Source: Nemophila menziesii (taxonomy: Eukaryota; Streptophyta; Magnoliopsida; Boraginales; Hydrophyllaceae). Taken from it: a DNA stretch of 64,000 nt. The position numbers and the translations under genes were made by a program. Below are positions 9,882 to 20,407 of this stretch, in pieces. The stretch is taken from assembly GCA_029959085.1 (NCBI GenBank), contig JARWIR010000001.1:73238899-73302898 (forward strand). Direction: 5' to 3'. Every line of letters begins with the position of its first letter. Position 1 is the first letter of the stretch. Below the pieces are notes generated by a model. That model was given only the letters and a program-made list of their open reading frames with translations, did no database searches and was not told the origin of the DNA.

Positions 9882-12135
9882 TACAAGCCTGGAACTGTCA
9901 AGGCATTGGCACAGCCTTGACAAAACTGATCTTGGTTGATATGATCAAGACTCATCAATTAGAGTTATTATTTCTTTCTGAAACTAAACAAAAAATTTAT
10001 TATTTACTTTCGTTAAGTTCAAAATTTAAGTTGACACTTGTTGCTCAAATTGACCCTTAGGGCTTATCTGGAGGTTTAGCGGTTTCTATCAAAGAGGCTA
10101 GTAATTTCAAATTGATTAGCTCTGATAATATCTTATACAGTGCACCTATAATGGTTCTAAATTTGATCTGTGTGAATTTATCTTTGTGTATGGTCCTACT
10201 GCAGATGAGAAAAAAAGTTATTTTCTGTGAAATTTACATGACTTAAATCATGTAGTGAATAAATGGTGTTATCTGGGTGATTTCAACATGATAAGATATC
10301 CCTCTAAAAAGTTGGGAGGAAATATTAACTCAGTTCATAAAAGGAACATGCTTCAATTTAACTCTTTTATTGAATCAAATGCTTTGTTTGATCTCCCTAC
10401 TTTAGGGTGTAATTTCTCTTGGTCTAACAAGAGAATGGCAACCAACAAATAAAAAAAAAACATGATAGAATTTTGGTAAATCAAGATTGGATGGATTCCT
10501 TTCCAAACTCATGGACTGTGGCTCTTCCCCCTCTGGGGTCAAACCACTCTCCAATTATATTAAATTTGGTATTATTCTAAGATAAACACAGAAAAAGGTT
10601 TATGTTGGAAAAAGGTTGGATTTCTGATAAATCACTTTGTAAATTGATTGTTGAGAAATGGAAATCTGGACACTTTATGGATTTGAGAGGTATTTCGAGT
10701 ATGAAATATAAATTATCACAAATTCAGAGACATATTTCAAAATGGGTCAGAAAAAGAATACGAAATAATCGCATTTTGATAAAAAAATAATCTTGAATAA
10801 CTTTGGATTTAATGAGAACAAATTTTGTTGCGAAAAATATCAGAGGAATCAGATTTTGGGACTTTCAGAAAATGAACACAACTCTCTTATCCAATCAACC
10901 ATGGATGACTATCAATAAACTAGATTTGTTAGTGGAAAAGATCCTTAAAGGCCTCTAATTTCTTAACTCCTGCTTTTGGGATGCAACATTAAAAGTGAAA
11001 AGATCATGGAGTTGTGCTAGAATTTTTCATGGTATTCAATTTCTTAAAAAAGAATGTGTTATCCAAATCGGAAACAACTTAAATACAAATATATGGGAAC
11101 ATAAGTAGACAAATGATTCTTTCAAGCTTGAAAGCCTGGATGGATACTAAATCTCCTACGTTACTCATCTCTTTACTGATAATTTCATAGGTTAGAATAC
11201 AAAATTGATTGGACAAATCTTTATGTCTCCTGTTATTTATGAAATCCTCAATATTTCACTCTTTCAAATTGATCGATAAGACACAACTATCTGGAAACAC
11301 ACAAAGAATAGCACATACACATTGAAATACGAACAAAATTGCCTTAGGTGATGAAAAAAAACTAAAGAAATGCCAATCACCTAAAGGGGCACTCTGAATT
11401 AAGCTGGAAATGTGGAATGTCGACTGGAATGAAAACGCCTCAGCAAAAATTAGGATCTGATGGAATAAATGTAAAGGAGACATCCCGGTAAAAAAGAAAC
11501 TTTGATATATAATTGCACAAAAAACGCTAATTGTGAATGGTATGAACATGAATCATGGATAGTCGAGCACCTTCATTTATATTATCCCTTCATTTATGTG
11601 GTTTAGGCCTCCTCGACAGTGAACATCAAGTTCGATAGTAATAAGGATCTAAAAATTGATGATGGATCATTAAAATTTGTAAGGGGATTTCAGAAAAAGG
11701 ATGAGATTCTAAAGTCATCATATCTTGTATTCTTAGTAATTTGTGGAATATTTGGAAATGGGAGATACGGGGCATCTTGAATATATAGGTAGAACTTGAA
11801 TAATGTTAATCTGAAGCCCAACAACCTCATTAAATAATTGTTCAGAATTCTTGATCTGGCGGTTTAGTCAACTTCAAGATCGCGAGGAAGCGGAACTGTC
11901 AACAATATATCTTCAAGACATGATTAATAAAGATGAAAACGAGATTTGTTGGTTCAGCGATGAATCCTTCACAAATTTGTGGAATCCCTCTAGCATTGAA
12001 TTAGTGGCCATTAATAAGCAGGTAGTATTCATTCATGATGAAGTCAATTGTACCAGAGCCAAATCAGTAGCGGAAAGAGTGGCATGTGCCCTCGTCAACA
12101 CTATCAAAGTTGTTGCTGGTAAGAACCACACGCGT
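9878..12135 (+). pseudogene. LINE-B ORF2, endonuclease plus zf-RVT and partial RNase H, reverse transcriptase deleted
   Basis: It starts MIQAWNCQGIGTALTKL, very like LINE-A ORF2, with LSETK soon after. A stop at about 10058 and others follow. YLGDFNMIRYPSKKLGG at about 10267 and NFSWSNKR at about 10412 are the next endonuclease motifs. At about 10840 the sequence becomes IRFWDFQKMNTTLL, which belongs downstream of the palm. Degraded zf-RVT text follows (KIRI.WNKCKGDIPVKK near 11440, FMWFRPP near 11600), then ICWFSDESFTNLWNP near 11945, which matches the RNase H start of LINE-D. Many stops are present. Confidence 0.7.
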
Positions 12136-15100
12136 AATTAATTTTACTCTAATTATGTCGTGGAAGGATCAGTTTAAAGTCAATATTATTATGTCGTGTT
12201 CAAATTATGTTATTTGTAATGTCTCGGAATCTAAATCAATCTCCTGGTACCTTGTTGTTATCCACGGTCGTAACGACAATAATGATAGAGAGAAAATCTA
12301 TAATGATATAACTAAGTGGAGGGAAAAAATAAAGGACCAATTCTAATTAGCGGGATTTTAAGGATATATCAAATCATCAGAGAAGCATGGTAAGTTATCA
12401 CCTAACCTCGAAAGGATGTTACCCTTTAATGAATTCATCGATAAAAATAACTTCAATGATATACCGATTAAGGGCTATCATTTTCACATGAACCAATAAA
12501 CATAAAGGGCTCGATAATATTAAGAAAAGACTCGATAGAGGTTTAGCTTCTGATTCATGGTATAATCTTTTTCTTGACACTATTATCAAGATACCGTCGG
12601 CAATTGGTTCGGACCATTCGCCTCTTATTCTTCAAAGATCATTTAACTTAAATAATAAATCAAAATATTTTATATTTGAATCTCGGTGGCTCAAGAATCT
12701 TGAGGAAAAGACGTGGTTAAAGAAGCTTGGAATGAAATTTGTAATACGGATAATATAAAAAAAAATCTGGCAATAAAGGATGTTACGTGCCGTGCTCTTA
12801 CAGGATTGAGCAAATAAACTTTCTGTAATAACCGTAAACTTATCGATAAATACTAAAAGGTACTCGAGAACATCCAAAATAGTGATCCAAGTGAATAAAA
12901 TCATGAGACTGAAATTAAGATTAAAGATGAAATTGAGAACCTTTGGAAACAAGAAGAATCATTTTGGGCAGATAAAGCGCGAGATTTGTGGATTAAAATA
13001 GGAGAGAAAACACAAAATATTTCTTTGCTCATACAACTTTGGGAAGAAATATTTACCATATTATAGATTTGAAGACTCTTCTGGAGAGCAGTGTGACAAA
13101 CCAAAATGTGGGAAAAAAATATTATCCAAGATTATTTCAATAATATTTTCAAAAACAAAGACAATTCGGATATTGAAGAAGTTTTCATACATACTCCGCA
13201 CAAAATTGATGATAACACGAATGAGATGCTTACAAGAATTCCAAACTTAGAGGAGATCAGGACTGCTGTTTTCTTAATGTCAAGTACAAAAGCCCTTGGA
13301 CCCTATGGGATCATGGGGAACTTTTATCAAGAATTTTGAGAAATTATTAAGGGCGATATTTTTAATTTTGTGTCTGGTTTTTTCAAATATAATACATCAT
13401 TAGACAAAATTAATGACTTGCTCATTACGCTTGTTCGAAAGGATCTCAATTTTAGTCACAAGATTATTTCCAAAATTATGGCAATAAGATTGCAACCGAT
13501 CATCGATAATATCATCTCTCCTACTCAATCAACTTTTATTAAAGGAAGAAGCATTCAGGACAATATTTTGATTGGCTTTCTTCCTTAAAAATAAAAGGAG
13601 ATCAATCAAACATTACGGAGCGGCTAAAATTGATATGTCAAAATAGCATACGACCAAGCCAGTTGGAAGATCCATATGAAAATTTTGTGAAATCTTGGTT
13701 TCTCATATAAATAGAGAGAACTTGTTTTTAATTTCATATCCAAGGATTCATACCCGATAAAAGTAAACGGTGAAAGACTTAAAAATTTCAAACCAGGACA
13801 AGGTATTAGACAAGGGGACCCATTTTCTACACTCATTTTCTCTATGCTCACAAACGGACTTATCGGGCTTATTAACTAAGAAGGTCTTGAAGGTAATATT
13901 AAAGGTATCTATCTTGCTAGAGCGGCATATAGACTCACCCATCTTCTATTTGCGGAAAACGCTCTATTTTTCTTGGAAATTAATGATACAGAAGTTGAAT
14001 AGTTCATCAGAATTCTTTCTAAATATTGTCGGGCTTCCGGACAAAAAATTAATTTCAATAAATCATCAATTATGTTTAGCAATGCTTTCTTGGAGGAAAA
14101 AGCAAAGGCGATTCTACTCATCTTAATATTGAGGTAACAAATCAATGGGTAAGTATCTCAGAATCCAAATGACACTTAAGAGGTCTAAGACCGATAATAT
14201 CACTTATGTTAAGGACAAACTTTTAAGCAAGACACCAAGATGGTTCACTAAACTTCTGTTAGATGGCGGTAAAAAAAATCCTAATCAAGGCGGATATGCA
14301 ATTCATAGTGAATTACGCGATGTCTATCTTTGAGTTCCCAATGACACTGTGCAAAAAACTTAGTAAACTCGTGGCTAATTTTTCGTGGAACTCATATAAT
14401 AAGAAGAGAATCCATTGGGTATCATGGAAGAAGATAGAAAAAGAACAAAAATGGGATTTTTAGAAAATGAACCTGGCTCTTCACGGGAATCGGCTTGGAG
14501 AATTCTTCAAAATCCAAATTCTTTGCTTGTGAAAGTTCTCAAATGGATTTATTTCCCGAATTGTGATACGTGGAACACTAAATTTAAAAATAAATGTTCC
14601 TGGAATTGGGGAAGTATACATAAAGGACTTATGTTTCTTAAAGAATAATGCATTTGGCAGATCGGGAGTGGCCTTAAAATTAATATCTGGAATGATGTTT
14701 GGATCAACAAAGGATGATAAACGTGAAAACTGTAGCCTAACTAAATTGGCAGAATGTTTTAAAAAATACATGTCTAACTGGAATTTTGATACACTTAGTC
14801 AGTTTTGTACAAGTAGAGTCTTGGCGGATATCAGGAAAATTCCAATTCTATAGCTTGATAAAGTGAATACGATCATATATGGACGGAAACATAAGATGAC
14901 AAATACTCCACAAAATCCGGTTATCATCGTCTAGTACAAAAAGAGTGTGAAAAAGATAGTCAATCTTCACATGACGGAGAAAGCGCTAATAAGACACTTT
15001 GGAATATTTGGGAGATTAATGACAGGACTAAATCTCTTATTAAACATCTTTTTGGGAATGATGTCGGAATAGATCGAATGGATCCTAAAATGAGCGAAAT

Positions 15101-15661
15101 TATTAATCAAGAAACAGAGGAGGGATATATTTTATTAAGAGATGATGTGGATACCATCTAACTTAATGATACTTTTTTTCGTAATAGTTGGTAACCGACT
15201 AGAATGGTATCAATTATTGTTAATAAAGAGGGAGTGGTCAAACACAAGATTACAGAAAGGGCAAAATTTTATTGTGCTTTGGAGAGGCAAGCTTGGGCTA
15301 TCCTCTTTGCCATTAGATCTGCAGCAGATCTTAACCTCCAGAGTAGTTCCTTCTATTCTGATAACCTTAGAGTCATTCAAGGATTTAATTTTAGGAAAGG
15401 AATTAATTGGAGAATTTGCCATATAGTCTCTGAGCCCTAAAGGTGGATTGATCGATTTCCGGCTTGGAAAGTCATTCATATTAAGCGAGAACTCAATGGA
15501 GTGGAAGACAAGTTAGCTAAGTGTGTTAGACTCAACATTGATGTTTGAGATTGTCCCTGCGGATCAATTATTGACATAGTATTTCTTTTCTTTGTAGAAA
15601 TAGAAGTAGAGGTATCGGCTAAATTTGTATATTTTTCTTTCTTTACTTCACCAAAAAAAAA
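12136..15661 (+). pseudogene. LINE-C, decayed 5'-truncated LINE ORF2 with A tail
   Basis: The sequence starts inside an endonuclease (about 12150-12640, heavily broken) and runs through reverse transcriptase: KALGPYGIMGNF for the APGPDG motif near 13290, FIKGRSIQDNILIG near 13540, and LLFAENALFF near 13945. The usual FADD catalytic box has become FAEN. The thumb (GGKKNPNQG, MSIFEFP, KKRIHWVSW) lies at 14260-14430. RNase H at 15204-15546 has ALERQAWAILFAI, FYSDNLRVIQG and VEDKLAKCV. Stops and frame changes occur throughout. A run of nine As at about 15652 marks the 3' end. I found no target duplication. Confidence 0.75.
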
Positions 15662-15699
15662 CCTTGATGAATATCAAGGTATTCTCAAATTGTCACGTG

Positions 15700-15945
15700 C
15701 AAACTAAAGTATCAACCTATTATCAAAGAGATCTGCATATAGTTGGTCAAGTTTCCATGATGGTTGATTAATCACATTAATATATTAAAAAAACAAAATC
15801 ACTGATATTTTAGCTAAATACGCCTGGCACTATATTGGTTTATCTTCATGGAAAAATAAATCTTTTTTTAATAGTTTTGTTATTTTATCAAACTTGTATA
15901 AACATAGCGGTATTTGTTAATGATCTTTGAGTTTTTTTATTTAAA
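15700..15945 (+). pseudogene. Possible LINE RNase H tail remnant
   Basis: A plus-strand frame reads KITDILAKYAWHYIGLSSW and then KSFFNSFVILSNLYKHS. This fits the last acidic motif of a LINE RNase H (normally NEIADxLAK) and its C-terminal extension. The match is short and the surrounding frame is broken, so this is a tentative call. Confidence 0.35.
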
Positions 15946-16859
15946 TTGTTGGAATCTCTTTTATTATCATTCATTAAAATATTTTATTTGACCAAAAAAT
16001 AAATGATTAAACTTCAAATATCATTTATTTAAGTGTTATCATATGTATGAACGTATTTATATATTTTAAAATTCGGTTAACTTTATAAAAATTTCCAAAC
16101 TATTCAAATTTAAAATTCGTTGACGAAGATTTCCATTTTCTATCTAAAATCAAGGAAAAATGGTCTAGCCAGTAAACGATAACTAATTAAAATAGAATTT
16201 AGAAACACATAAAGTCAATTAATCAAGGTTTTTTTATTTTCTTTACAATGTTAATCATGTATGTACTAAACCATGTGTAATGAATGTGACATCACTAAGT
16301 CGATAGATCAATAAGGTGGGATTTTTTTTCCTTGATTCTGGGGGTTCATTATTATTGAAATTAAAAAGATCCAACCTCTAAGTTGGATGATCCAACGTCG
16401 ATTTTGTTTTTTTCTATTTTCCTATATCAAATCTTGCGAACATACTGTCCGTATTAATTACTAAATGCCCAGCATATTTCCAACCTCTACTTTGTTAGAA
16501 GAGCTCGTAATATCAAGTCCCCTATAAAAAGCCTCTAAGTAATAAGTTCAATTAATCGGTTAGCTACCATTTCCGGTCACTGAAATTGGTAACACCATGA
16601 CAATCTGGCCCTACTATTCCTACTCACATTACATACAATACATATTACAAAGTTTAGACCCACATACAAAACACAAATACTATACGACAAGATATTACTA
16701 TTCACGTTACATATTACATGAAAGCCTTCCCAGCCTAGCCCAATTATCCCTCTTTTGATCAAGAGTTACCTGTTCATTAAACAAAAACACATGCAATAGT
16801 TAAATCGGAGTAACAATTACTATGTGTAAAGTTATGAAGAGCACAAACCTATTTATTAG
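15946..16859. other. AT-rich spacer, no feature recognised
   Basis: I see no frame, LTR, terminal inverted repeat or clear RNA gene here. The last 300 bases may include the 3' untranslated part of the ERF pseudogene that ends at 16896. Confidence 0.5.
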
Positions 16860-16895
16860 ACTATCAAACATTATTTCCATATATGCTAAGATCAT

Positions 16896-17909
16896 CTATT
16901 TACCCAATAAAAATCCATGATTGTCCATTATTGTACTTAAATCTACTTCTTCAATATGTGAATCTTGCACAACCTGACCCTCCATCGACTTTTTATTGTT
17001 TTGAGGTCCCTGAACTTGAAGAACAGAAGATGGAGACTCGCAACTTTTTGATTCTTCACTAAGAACCGGTGGTGAATTTTTCATAGATTCATATTGTTTC
17101 TGAAATTCAACCTTCTTCTTGCTGTAAAATTGAAAGCTTTTTCAGCCGTATCAAAAGTGCCCAAGTAAATTCTTTTTTTAGTAATAGGTTCCTTAATCTC
17201 GCAAGAATATCTTCCCGATTTTCTCTTCCACACTCCAGGATATTTATATTTATATTTTTTATCCTTTTGATTCACTTTAGAAACCTGATTTTCACCATCA
17301 TTTATCTTCAATTCTGTAGAAATAACTGGCTGTAACATTTGAGATACATGTATCTTATCAATCTCAAGCTTCTTTGAAAGGTAAACTCTTGAAGCTTCTT
17401 CAGGAGTGTCAAAAGTACCTAACCAAACTCTTTTCTTCTTAAATCTTAGCACAAAATGTGGTTTGAACCGCTCCAACATATTTCTTTATTTGCTTTCCAC
17501 TAACACCATTTTCCATAGAAGAGCTTTCAAACGCAATATAGTTACCTTGTTTAACCCTCTTAGAAGAAGTAGAGTTACTATTTGAGGTATGAAAATCAAC
17601 AGGTAGGTTTTTAGATGAAAGTTCTTTCTGAATCTAGATCTTTTTATTAAGGTCAACGCTGTAAGCTTCTTCAGGAGTGTTAAAAAACCCTAACCAGACT
17701 TGTTTGTTCTTAAAAGGGTCTTTAATTACAGCTTGATATTTTCCAGATTTTCTTTTATGAACTCCCACATATTTCTTTTCCTGATTTCTACTCAAACTCT
17801 CCAATTTACCGTTCTTCTTAGAAAATTGTGCAAAAGGCACATAATCCGAATGTTTTTTCTTACCTGATCTGTCATTTTGGTCAAACACTGAACTATTTAG
17901 TTTTGTCAT
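16896..17909 (-). pseudogene. ERF-like transcription factor with three tandem AP2 domains (broken)
   Basis: Three AP2/ERF DNA-binding repeats lie in series. Domain 1 (17790-17640) reads [18 protein letters not shown] and [13 protein letters not shown]. Domain 2 (about 17490-17340) has [15 protein letters not shown] and [14 protein letters not shown]. Domain 3 (about 17260-17110) has YPGVWKRKSGRYSCEIKEP and YLGTFDTAEKAF. An acidic, Ser-rich tail ending DLSTIMDNHGFLLGK closes it. A TAG follows domain 1. Domain 2 lost 11 bases near 17449; the copy at about 41190 keeps them ([18 protein letters not shown]). A frameshift near 17125 separates domain 3 from the tail. An AG splice acceptor seems to lie just 5' of the ATG (17909). 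Typical ERF proteins have one AP2 domain, so this is unusual. The likely role, if it ever worked, is sequence-specific transcription control in the nucleus. Confidence 0.75.
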
Positions 17910-18257
17910 GGTTTCAGTTTGTAATCACAGATTCACAAGAAACTTGAAAACCTGCAAAATATTATAATATTCATATTATATAATTTTTTTTATCAAATAC
18001 AATTTCTTAATGTACGAATAGTCATAAGTTTAAACACAAACTTTATGATATAAAATAAATTAAAAACAAAATTAAGTGTCATTAAGTGAAAGTAGTTACC
18101 CGTTAAATAATTAACACACAGGTATGTGAGACACCGATGAGCAGACTTTTGTGAAGATCACTGTTTCAATTATACAACTGATAAGTGATTGAAAATTAGG
18201 AGGTTTCTTTTAATGAAGGTAGATTATTTGTAAATGAGATATATGGGACGTGCAAAT
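17910..18257 (-). other. Upstream region of the ERF pseudogene, interrupted by copia-E
   Basis: It probably holds the 5' untranslated exon and an intron end (TTTTGCAG followed by GTTTTCAAG on the minus strand near 17945) before the ERF start codon. Copia-E begins at 18258, about 350 bases upstream of the ATG, and would have separated the gene from its promoter. The five bases left of the LTR are CAAAT. The matching copy on the far side is lost because the other LTR is truncated. Confidence 0.4.
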
Positions 18258-19181
18258 TGTAGGTGATAGAGAGTCACCGTTTAGAAAAATTTTGACGAAA
18301 AAGAAACGAAATAAATCAATTTTTTTTTTTTTTTTAGAACAAAAAAAAAAAAAAAAAACTCTTACACGAAAATTGAATTACAACGAAAATGAATTACAAA
18401 GCTTTTACACAGAAAAAAAACGAAAGCACAAAACTTACACGGTAAAGGGATAATTCCCGGTGTTAAAAAGATATTCCGGCCGTAGTACCGGTATCTTCTA
18501 ACAGAAACGAAAGAAAGAAAAACAATATAGAGAGAGTTATTTTTTCTGCTTTGTGCTTTGATTTGCTCTGTAATTCGTATTCAGCTTTGGTGGAGAATGA
18601 GCTCTATATATAGGGGAGAGGGGTGTTTGAATCCGTTGACAATTGTAACCGACCAATCAATACCGTGATTGTCTCCACTGATTGATTTGACGGTTTTATG
18701 ATGAAGATTCCACACGTTTTGGTTTGACTTCTTATTCCACACGTTTTGCATGTTGGTGTAACCGCTAGTTGACTAGGCCAGCTGATGGAATGATCTTCAA
18801 CGGATGCGTGATTGGTGGAGTCTTTGATTTACGTTTTACTTGTGATTGATTGCCAACGTCCCTTTAATAGCTGCTAGTAAAACCCATTTCATTTTTCATT
18901 TTTTGACTCCCCAAACTCCCCACGAGCCACGTCCCACGCCCACGCCCTTGCCGCCGGTGCCGGGCCGGGCCGGGCGGGTGGTGGTGGTGGTGGTGCGCGC
19001 GTGTGGGGCTTCTCTATTACCTTGTCATGTACATGGAGTTGTGATCTTTGGAAGCTAATGCCATCACTATGGCTAAAAGATGCTCCAAATTCCTTTTACC
19101 CACCGATGTGGGACAAAGAGAAATGCCTTATGTCCATGTGATCACTTCATGTCCATGTGATTAGTTCAAAATGTTCCAACA
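18258..19181 (-). repeat. Copia-E 3' LTR
   Basis: On the minus strand it starts TGTTGGAACATTTTG after the purine tract GTGTGGGGGAT and ends CACCTACA. It is about 924 bp. A TATA box lies at 18604-18612. A GC-rich block at 18950-19000 is made of CCGGG and GGTGGT repeats. At 18320-18358 a T16-AGAAC-A18 stretch replaces the unique sequence found at the same place in the 5' LTR (ACTTTCAATTGACTG). Confidence 0.85.
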
Positions 19182-19195
19182 ATCCCCCACACATT
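19182..19195 (-). other. Copia-E polypurine tract
   Basis: Minus-strand text ending GTGTGGGGGAT sits directly before the LTR start TGTTGG. This is the expected primer site for plus-strand DNA. Copia-F has GAGAGGGGGAT at the same place. Confidence 0.7.
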
Positions 19196-19437
19196 TGAAG
19201 TGTTCACAAAGGTTTGGAGAGAAAGTGATCAGGCTTCCATGTCTTTCAGCGTTTGGGTGAATTGTACTTAAGTGCCAATATCTTTCGATTTGAATTGTCA
19301 CGTAGTGAAGTGAGGCAACCACCGAATTCCGTTTAAGTGAACATACTCTTGAACTTTAACGGTTTTCGATCGACGCCCTCACAACACATACTTTACACTG
19401 CTGAAAGTTGTGGTTTCCTCGAACCTCACCTTCAGTT

Positions 19438-19665
19438 AAGTTCATCAAGTCCTTCTCTAAGAACCACCCTTGCGGGCTATGAACTTTGTGGATACCTTTA
19501 TTTGCATTTGTTCAAGGACGTCTCCTTAACATTCTGTCTATAAAGGTTTGGGTTTTGCTAATACCCTTGAATTCATCAGGTCCTTCTCGAAAGGACCACC
19601 ATAAAGGCTATGAATTCTGATTCATCAAGTCCTTCTCAAAAGGACCGCCACAACTGGCTATGAAT
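19438..19665 (-). ncRNA. Copia-E 3' UTR hairpin array
   Basis: Three related hairpins lie in the transcript sense at 19665-19620, 19617-19569 and 19486-19438. Each has an outer stem ending in TTCAT and ATGAA, the side motif CATAGCC, and an inner stem GGTCCTT with AAGGACC around a short loop. The outer stems differ but still pair (GAATTCAT with ATGAATTC; AAGTTCAT with ATGAACTT). A small hairpin AAGGA-GACG-TCCTT lies between them at 19514-19527. The same set occurs in copia-F. The function is unknown; packaging, RNA stability or 3' end processing are possible. Confidence 0.55.
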
Positions 19666-19705
19666 CCATATTACTTTAGTTTTATGCCATAGGGATAAAT
19701 GGAGA

Positions 19706-20407
19706 TCATCTTGACTCAAGAGTCACATGTTCCCCATTAATGGGTCTCAACCCCATCCCCCTCGACGTTTCCAGGACTACTCTCCTGGGTAGGCCTTTGG
19801 TAAAAGGATCAGCGAGATTCTCCTCTGATCGTACATACTCTAAGGCTATCACACCATTCTTCAGTAACTGTTTTACTGAGCCATGTCTGATGCGTATATG
19901 TCTCTTCTTTCCATTGTAGGCACTTTGATGAGCGACTGCAATGGCTGCTTGTGAATCACAATGAATACACACAGGTGTGGCCTTACCTTCCCAAAGGGGC
20001 ACATCTAATAAGAGACTTCTCAACCACTCAGCTTCTTGTCCAGCCATTTCTAGTGCTATAAACTCAGACTCCATGGTGGAGCGTGCTATACAAATCTGTT
20101 TGGAGGACTTCCACGATATAGCACCTCCTCCTAAGGAGAAAACATAACCACGGGTGGAGTTAACTTCGTCATTGTCAGAGATCCAGTTTGCATCACAGAA
20201 TCCCTCAAGAACTGCAGGGAATGAGCTGAAATTAAGACCTAGATCCATAGTACCTCGCAGATACTTTAGAAGACGACGAAGTGCAACCCAGTGATCATTA
20301 CTCGGGTTATGAGTATAGCGACCAAGTCTACTAACGGCGTAGGCAATATCGGGTCGAGTGTAGTTCATTAAGAACATCACACTACCTATGATTTTGGCAT
20401 ATTCATT
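19706..20407 (-). CDS. Copia-E RNase H domain, downstream of an in-frame TAA
   Basis: This frame continues that of the reverse transcriptase after the TAA at 20410-20408: nine codons, then a GTG and ATG. It reads through [20 protein letters not shown] to the RNase H catalytic motifs [25 protein letters not shown] and ENLADPFTK, and ends near 19706. The length of the domain is normal and there is no other break. Without readthrough or internal initiation it would not be made as part of the polyprotein. Confidence 0.85.
   Translation of the reverse strand, partial: NEYAKIIGSVMFLMNYTRPDIAYAVSRLGRYTHNPSNDHWVALRRLLKYLRGTMDLGLNFSSFPAVLEGFCDANWISDNDEVNSTRGYVFSLGGGAISWKSSKQICIARSTMESEFIALEMAGQEAEWLRSLLLDVPLWEGKATPVCIHCDSQAAIAVAHQSAYNGKKRHIRIRHGSVKQLLKNGVIALEYVRSEENLADPFTKGLPRRVVLETSRGMGLRPINGEHVTLESR

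Larger units (their letters stand above)
8270..12135 (+). mobile_element. LINE-B, decayed and internally deleted
   Basis: A C/T-rich leader (about 8270-8518) is followed by a broken ORF1 (8519-9881) and an ORF2 from 9878. The ORF2 has an endonuclease region to about 10790, then jumps at about 10840 into post-palm sequence (GIRFWDFQKMN), followed by weak zf-RVT and the start of RNase H to 12135. Nearly the whole reverse transcriptase is missing. There is no A tail at 12135, where endonuclease sequence of another LINE begins. Confidence 0.75.

Noticed and set aside
13930..13960. FAEN in LINE-C as a possible alternative reverse transcriptase active site
   Set aside because: The surrounding frame has many stops, so loss of FADD is simple decay.
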